Of a DNA stretch of 16,459 bases, positions 13,231 through 16,459 are shown one piece after another. The notes under the pieces are model-generated. The model was not told the DNA's origin and did no database searches. It saw nothing but the letters and a program-made list of their open reading frames with translations. Origin of the DNA: an uncultured bacterium (lineage in GTDB: Bacteria; Bacillota; Clostridia; Oscillospirales; Acutalibacteraceae); assembly GCA_905215055.1 (NCBI GenBank), contig CAJMOH010000054.1:1-16459 (forward strand), in the 5' to 3' direction. The position numbers were made by a program, and so were the translations under genes. Position 1 is the first letter of the stretch. Each line of letters starts with the position of its first letter.

Positions 13231-14670
13231 ATGGGACGTATGGTAATAAAGAAAAGCTTCACAAATCCAAAATCCATTTATGCGATTCTGCTGCTTAGTG
13301 TTTTTACTTTTCTATTTCTTGGAGCCGAGTACCTATATGTAAACATGATCTCGCTTACGGCAGGGGAAGAAAAAACGGTGATTACGCAAAACTACGCGTT
13401 AGGAATAAGCGCTGTCGGTTTTTTGCTCTATCCGCTGTTTCATCGCCTTTTGAAAAGGCGGGTACAAATCGTTGGACTTTTTATCCTTGCACTAGCAGCG
13501 TCAGTATGCAATTTTTTGGTTCAAAAACATGTTTCTTATTCGTCCACTCTGCTCTCCGGAATGGCATTGTTCCTGTTTCTGGGGATATTGGGAAGCGCGG
13601 CCCACTACCTGTTTTTCAAACTGGCGAGGGATCGCACCCATCTGGCGCGTATGGTTGGTGTCTCCTATGCCCTTGGGATCTTCCTGCAGTTTCTAAATAA
13701 CAATCTTGTGGATCTGGAAACTGCGGAAGCCTTGATACTTTCACTCTTTGCCCTTGTAGCGTTAGCGCTGTTGCTGAAGGCAGAAAGGCTTTGCCGCCAG
13801 GAAAACGCAGAAGCGGAAGAACTCCAGTCCCCCGCCATAGAGGATGATGGGAAGGGAACCCGAAAGAAGATCGCCGCCGGCGGACTCCTTGCACTGCTTG
13901 TCATCCTGATGGCATGTATCTTCAGTACGCTGGACAACGCGGTCACCATGCATCATGCAGCAGGCACTGACATCGGGCAATGGCCGCGGCTTTTGCTGGC
14001 GGTAAGCGGCCTTTCTGCCGGCTTTCTTTTTGATATCCGAAAGCGGAAATTTATGGCCATGATGATGTACTGCGTCATGCTGATGTCCGTCATCTGTGTG
14101 ATAGTACTCAAGCTGGGCGGCCCGTTTTTGATCGGCCTGATCGTATTTTATCTTTCGGCTGGATTTTTTGTGGTATTCTTCACCACCAGCTTTCTGGATT
14201 TTGCCCGCCATATGCCCACGCCAGCGCTGTGGGCCGGTATGGGGCGCGCCATGAATAACGTGAGCGCCGCTTTGCTTACCAACGCCTCTGTAGCGTTGCT
14301 TGTTTCTGACAGCAATGGCATGGCATCCATCATTCTGGCACTGGTCCTGTTTGTGGCCGTCAGCGTAGTCATCTATCTTTATACAGCCTGGATGCCGGTT
14401 TCATCCGGCACCCCCAAGGATATCCCGACAGACCTGGACCCTCAGGAAGCGTTCCGTCTTTTGTCGGAGCTGTTTATCCTTACGCCCAAGGAAACCGAAG
14501 TATTTGACAAGCTGGTCAATTCAGAGGAAAGTATTCAGGAGATCGCAGATGGACTGTATCTATCCCGGCGAACCTGTCAGCGGCATATCGCGGCGATCTA
14601 TGAGAAAGCGGGTGTAAAATCACGCATGGGATTGTACCAGCTCTACATAGAAAAACAGCGCAGGCTATGA
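13231..14670 (+). CDS. LuxR-type regulator with N-terminal 12-span membrane domain
   Basis: A 479-aa membrane-bound transcription factor. Residues about 15-370 form roughly 12 membrane segments in two blocks split by an acidic, charged linker (about 183-211), the layout of a transporter-like sensor. Residues 417-479 are a LuxR/GerE helix-turn-helix (LTPKETEVFDKL, IQEIADGLYLSRRTCQRHIAAIYEKAGVKSR). Proteins of this build are common in gut Clostridia and Eggerthella relatives, and their ligands are mostly unknown. The start at 13231 is chosen because AGGGGG precedes it at suitable spacing and the promoter puts the transcript start near 13200, which excludes the upstream in-frame ATG at 13111; ATG 13240 is possible. 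Lipoprotein B follows after 19 bases. It is the likely regulator of the three TGGCGC promoters (inference). Confidence 0.9.
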   Translation: MGRMVIKKSFTNPKSIYAILLLSVFTFLFLGAEYLYVNMISLTAGEEKTVITQNYALGISAVGFLLYPLFHRLLKRRVQIVGLFILALAASVCNFLVQKHVSYSSTLLSGMALFLFLGILGSAAHYLFFKLARDRTHLARMVGVSYALGIFLQFLNNNLVDLETAEALILSLFALVALALLLKAERLCRQENAEAEELQSPAIEDDGKGTRKKIAAGGLLALLVILMACIFSTLDNAVTMHHAAGTDIGQWPRLLLAVSGLSAGFLFDIRKRKFMAMMMYCVMLMSVICVIVLKLGGPFLIGLIVFYLSAGFFVVFFTTSFLDFARHMPTPALWAGMGRAMNNVSAALLTNASVALLVSDSNGMASIILALVLFVAVSVVIYLYTAWMPVSSGTPKDIPTDLDPQEAFRLLSELFILTPKETEVFDKLVNSEESIQEIADGLYLSRRTCQRHIAAIYEKAGVKSRMGLYQLYIEKQRRL

Positions 14671-14689
14671 CAGTCAGAAAGGGATTCGG

Positions 14690-15139
14690 ATGAAGAGGAT
14701 TAAAATTACCGTTTTGCTGATTTTATTGTGCGTACTGGCGGGGTGTTCCCCAAAAGACACATCGCTTCGGGCCTATTGCACCGAAAGCCAGCAGGAATTT
14801 CTGGATCAGTCGCTGGAAGAGCTGCCGGTCGCGCTTACCTATCATCACAACGATAACATCCTGGGACGCTACGAAACGACGGATGAAGAAATCATCTCCG
14901 AAATCCTGCAGGCATTACGGGAAACGACCATTGTATCCAAAGCTTTCAGCGGCTCTACAGACAGCCGGATCCTGGAGTTTGAGACAGCGGATGGGGATAC
15001 CTGCCTCTTCTGGTTTGATGAAAACCGGTTCCATGGCGCCGGCGGAACATCCTATGTGCTTTCCGGCGACGAGGAGATCTGGGATCTGGCGCGGAAAATT
15101 CAGGAAACATATCCGGAATACAGGGAAGCGATGGAGTAA
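14690..15139 (+). CDS. lipoprotein B (149 aa)
   Basis: A signal peptide with lipobox LAGC (16-19, Cys19) and a mature domain of about 120 residues. It is a paralogue of lipoprotein A (11395-11904): shared YCTE, EELPV, HH, YET, ILQALR, FWFD, YVLSGDE and IWDLA/LWELV. It lacks the Ser/Thr/Pro tether of lipoprotein A. ATG at 14690 follows AAAGGGA, 19 bases after the LuxR stop, so the two are probably one transcript. No known family is recognised. Being co-transcribed with a membrane sensor-regulator suggests it helps sense or feeds back on the same signal; this is inference from context. Confidence 0.9.
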   Translation: MKRIKITVLLILLCVLAGCSPKDTSLRAYCTESQQEFLDQSLEELPVALTYHHNDNILGRYETTDEEIISEILQALRETTIVSKAFSGSTDSRILEFETADGDTCLFWFDENRFHGAGGTSYVLSGDEEIWDLARKIQETYPEYREAME

Positions 15140-15157
15140 AAAGGCAGATCGAAAAAG

Positions 15158-15216
15158 CCGGGTGTTCCTTGCTTGTATGCAGCTAAGGCCGCGTAAGCAG
15201 GGAACGCCCGGTTTAT
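15158..15216. terminator. bidirectional terminator after lipoprotein B
   Basis: A 17-bp stem with G-U pairs (15158-15174 with 15195-15211). On the plus strand it is followed by TTTATTTAT; on the minus strand by GGC then five T residues (complement of 15152-15156). It sits between the converging lipoprotein B gene and the minus-strand sigma gene and can serve both. The rest of 15140-15298 has no other feature. Confidence 0.85.
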
Positions 15217-15298
15217 TTATATTCGTTTTTCAAACGAGAGGGAGCCTCGGGTTTGGCTTCATTTGTTCGCTTTCCCCTTCCACACAAAACTCAACCCT

Positions 15299-15712
15299 CT
15301 ATTTCAGAAATTTCCGGATTTTTTTCAGAGCTGCCGCTATGGACTTCTGTACCGCCTGATAGCTGCACCCTTCCCGCACCGCAATCTCCTCATAGGTAAG
15401 CCCGTCAAAGAAATACATCTGCAGCCTTCTTTTCTGGACTTCCGGCAGCTGGTTGACGCCCTCCCGGAGCGCCTGCGTCTGCATGGATTCATAGACGGCG
15501 TCCTCCACCGGGGCCGGCTCCTGTGCCGAACGACGGCTCAGCAGCTCTTCGTTCAGCTCGGTCCAGTCAAGGTGCCTCTCCTGCTCGTTAAGGAAGGAGA
15601 GATCGTCCAACTCAAACCGGTCAAACACGGCATAGAGCTTCACATCCAGTTCCAGCCTGTGTGGTACGCCCTGGCCGTCCCTGAAAGATAGATAACATTT
15701 CCCGTCGATCAT
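15299..15712 (-). CDS. sigma-70-like factor of conjugative-element type
   Basis: A 137-aa protein. The N-terminus (CYLSFRDGQG, VKLYAVFDRFELDDLSFLNEQERHLDW) is typical of short sigma-like proteins carried by clostridial integrative elements. The C-terminus is a sigma region 4 helix-turn-helix (LPEVQKRRLQMYFFDGLTYEEIAVREGCSYQAVQKSI). No region 2 is visible, as is usual in this group. ATG at 15712 has no ribosome site, and sequence of a different origin begins immediately beyond it, so the native upstream region and perhaps the first codons are missing. Whether it is expressed is doubtful. In intact elements such genes often sit near a recombinase, which is absent here. Confidence 0.8.
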   Translation of the reverse strand: MIDGKCYLSFRDGQGVPHRLELDVKLYAVFDRFELDDLSFLNEQERHLDWTELNEELLSRRSAQEPAPVEDAVYESMQTQALREGVNQLPEVQKRRLQMYFFDGLTYEEIAVREGCSYQAVQKSIAAALKKIRKFLK

Positions 15713-15728
15713 CGACAGGGTAGACTAC

Positions 15729-16073
15729 TTGCGGGAATTGCAACGCCTCCGTGACAATGAAGTGTCGCTGGAAGTGTTGTCACCTGCACAGTGGGACAAG
15801 CTCTCAATGACAGACTACTATCCAAGTGATAGCTATATATTTAGCTCTCACGGGTACGAGCTGCATATCAGTGACGAGCTTGTAGCTGGTGCTTTTGGTG
15901 AGTTACCCCAGCAAGAGCAGAGTATTTTAATTCTGCACTTTGTTTTGGGAATGACCGACAGAGAGATCAGTGGGCTTGTGGGAATGTCTAAAAGCGCCGT
16001 ACAGCGCCATAAGGCAAAAAGCCTCAAAGAACTGCGAATTAAGTTAATGGCGTTAATGCCGGAGGGAGGTTGA
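15729..16073 (+). CDS. sigma-70 region-4-like protein of conjugative element, 5' end lost
   Basis: A 114-aa frame starting at TTG, open back to 15696 without ATG or ribosome site. Residues 46-114 carry a sigma region 4 type helix-turn-helix (LPQQEQSILILHFVLGMTDREISGLVGMSKSAVQRHKAKSLKEL). The upstream codons (DYLRELQRLRD) look like a continuing native N-terminus, so only a short leader seems lost. The stop is followed by the ribosome site and start of an HTH gene five bases on. This sigma-plus-HTH pair is the common regulatory pair of Tn916-like and related elements. Confidence 0.7.
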   Translation: MRELQRLRDNEVSLEVLSPAQWDKLSMTDYYPSDSYIFSSHGYELHISDELVAGAFGELPQQEQSILILHFVLGMTDREISGLVGMSKSAVQRHKAKSLKELRIKLMALMPEGG

Positions 16074-16078
16074 CGCGG

Positions 16079-16327
16079 ATGAAGCAGCCAAGCTATAAGG
16101 GCTATGGCCCCTTGCCTGACGCTATAATTGACGCAGCCTGCGCGGGTGACGCCGAAGCCATTGACCGTGTGCTACGGCACTATGATGGATACATAAATAA
16201 ATTGTGTATTCGCAAGGTTATTGGCAGCGACAGTAGGACGCACTACGTTGTAAGTTTACTCGCATTATACCACTCTCCTCCCGGCTTGGCATCGGCATTT
16301 GTGATTATTTTTCCGGATTCCGGTTAA
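16079..16327 (+). pseudogene. truncated helix-turn-helix gene of conjugative element
   Basis: ATG at 16079 follows GGAGGGAGG. The first 55 or so residues (LPDAIIDAACAGDAEAIDRVLRHYDGYINKLC) match the helix-turn-helix domain found in conjugative-transposon proteins (HTH_16 type). After RTHYVV, near 16250, the protein no longer looks like the family, which normally continues with DEY and an RRRLE-type helix. The remainder (SLLALYHSPPGL...) reads through unrelated DNA to a chance stop. The gene is therefore cut by recombination or insertion at about 16250. Confidence 0.65.
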
Positions 16328-16459
16328 TTTTTTGGGGAAATTAACACAAGGGCTAAATTCTGACATATTTTACATTACGAAAATTCTATACTGTCCTCAA
16401 GAAATGGGGAAAACTAGTGACCCTTGCCAGCTTGCCCCACTTGGGGGCGCAAGATGGCA
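16254..16459 (-). other. fragment with truncated minus-strand gene start and oriT-like hairpin
   Basis: On the minus strand GGGAGGAG precedes an ATG near 16268, but the frame ends after about 15 codons across the 16250 junction, as if the 5' end of a gene had been cut off. Farther out are a small palindrome CCGGATTCCGG (16312-16322) and, at the window edge, a stem CTTGCCCC / GGGGCGCAAG (16431-16453, one bulge) flanked by GC-rich sequence. Upstream regions of relaxase genes in mobile elements look like this, but no relaxase is in view. Origin-of-transfer status is a guess. Confidence 0.3.

Overview
The window looks like chromosomal DNA of a gut-type Clostridia (Bacillota), probably Oscillospiraceae-like. 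The signs are strong AGGAGG-type ribosome binding sites, sigma-A type promoters, an SPQTG sortase signal, DUF3592 proteins, zinc-ribbon Ser/Thr kinases, a LuxR regulator with a transporter-like membrane domain, and pieces of a Firmicutes conjugative element at the right end. The species cannot be named from this sequence.

Left and centre (about 58-11357, all on the minus strand) form one long, tightly spaced gene series. In transcription order it runs: zinc-ribbon/FHA protein, membrane PP2C phosphatase, membrane trypsin-like protease fused to an FHA domain, a 108-aa protein, DUF3592 membrane protein, Ser/Thr kinase 2, a second DUF3592 protein, Ser/Thr kinase 1, a 103-aa protein, a membrane double-zinc-ribbon protein, and a sortase-anchored surface protein. 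It ends at a good intrinsic terminator. This is a complete phosphosignalling set: two writers, one eraser and two FHA readers, one of which is joined through the membrane to an external protease. The DUF3592-kinase pair is a duplicated cassette whose external sensor domains have diverged. The surface protein's start codon and signal peptide lie in different frames across a six-base homopolymer.

The middle (11211-13230) holds a lipoprotein gene (minus), a multi-pass membrane protein gene (plus) and long non-coding stretches. Upstream of the signalling operon, of the lipoprotein gene and of the membrane protein gene lie three copies of the same arrangement: a palindrome TGGCGCA-N2-TGCGCCA, a degenerate second copy 32-33 bp nearer the gene, then a weak -35, a 17-bp spacer and a -10-like box. 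The inner site is centred near -43. This looks like a shared activator-dependent promoter.

Next (13165-15216, plus) comes a LuxR-type regulator with about 12 membrane segments. It has its own strong promoter and is followed by a second lipoprotein gene, a paralogue of the first, and a bidirectional terminator. I infer that this regulator may control the three similar promoters; this is untested.

The right end (15299-16459) is a patchwork of conjugative-element pieces: a minus-strand sigma-70-like gene, a plus-strand sigma-like gene lacking its normal start, a truncated helix-turn-helix gene, and a fragment with an oriT-like hairpin. Apparent breakpoints lie near 15713 and 16250.
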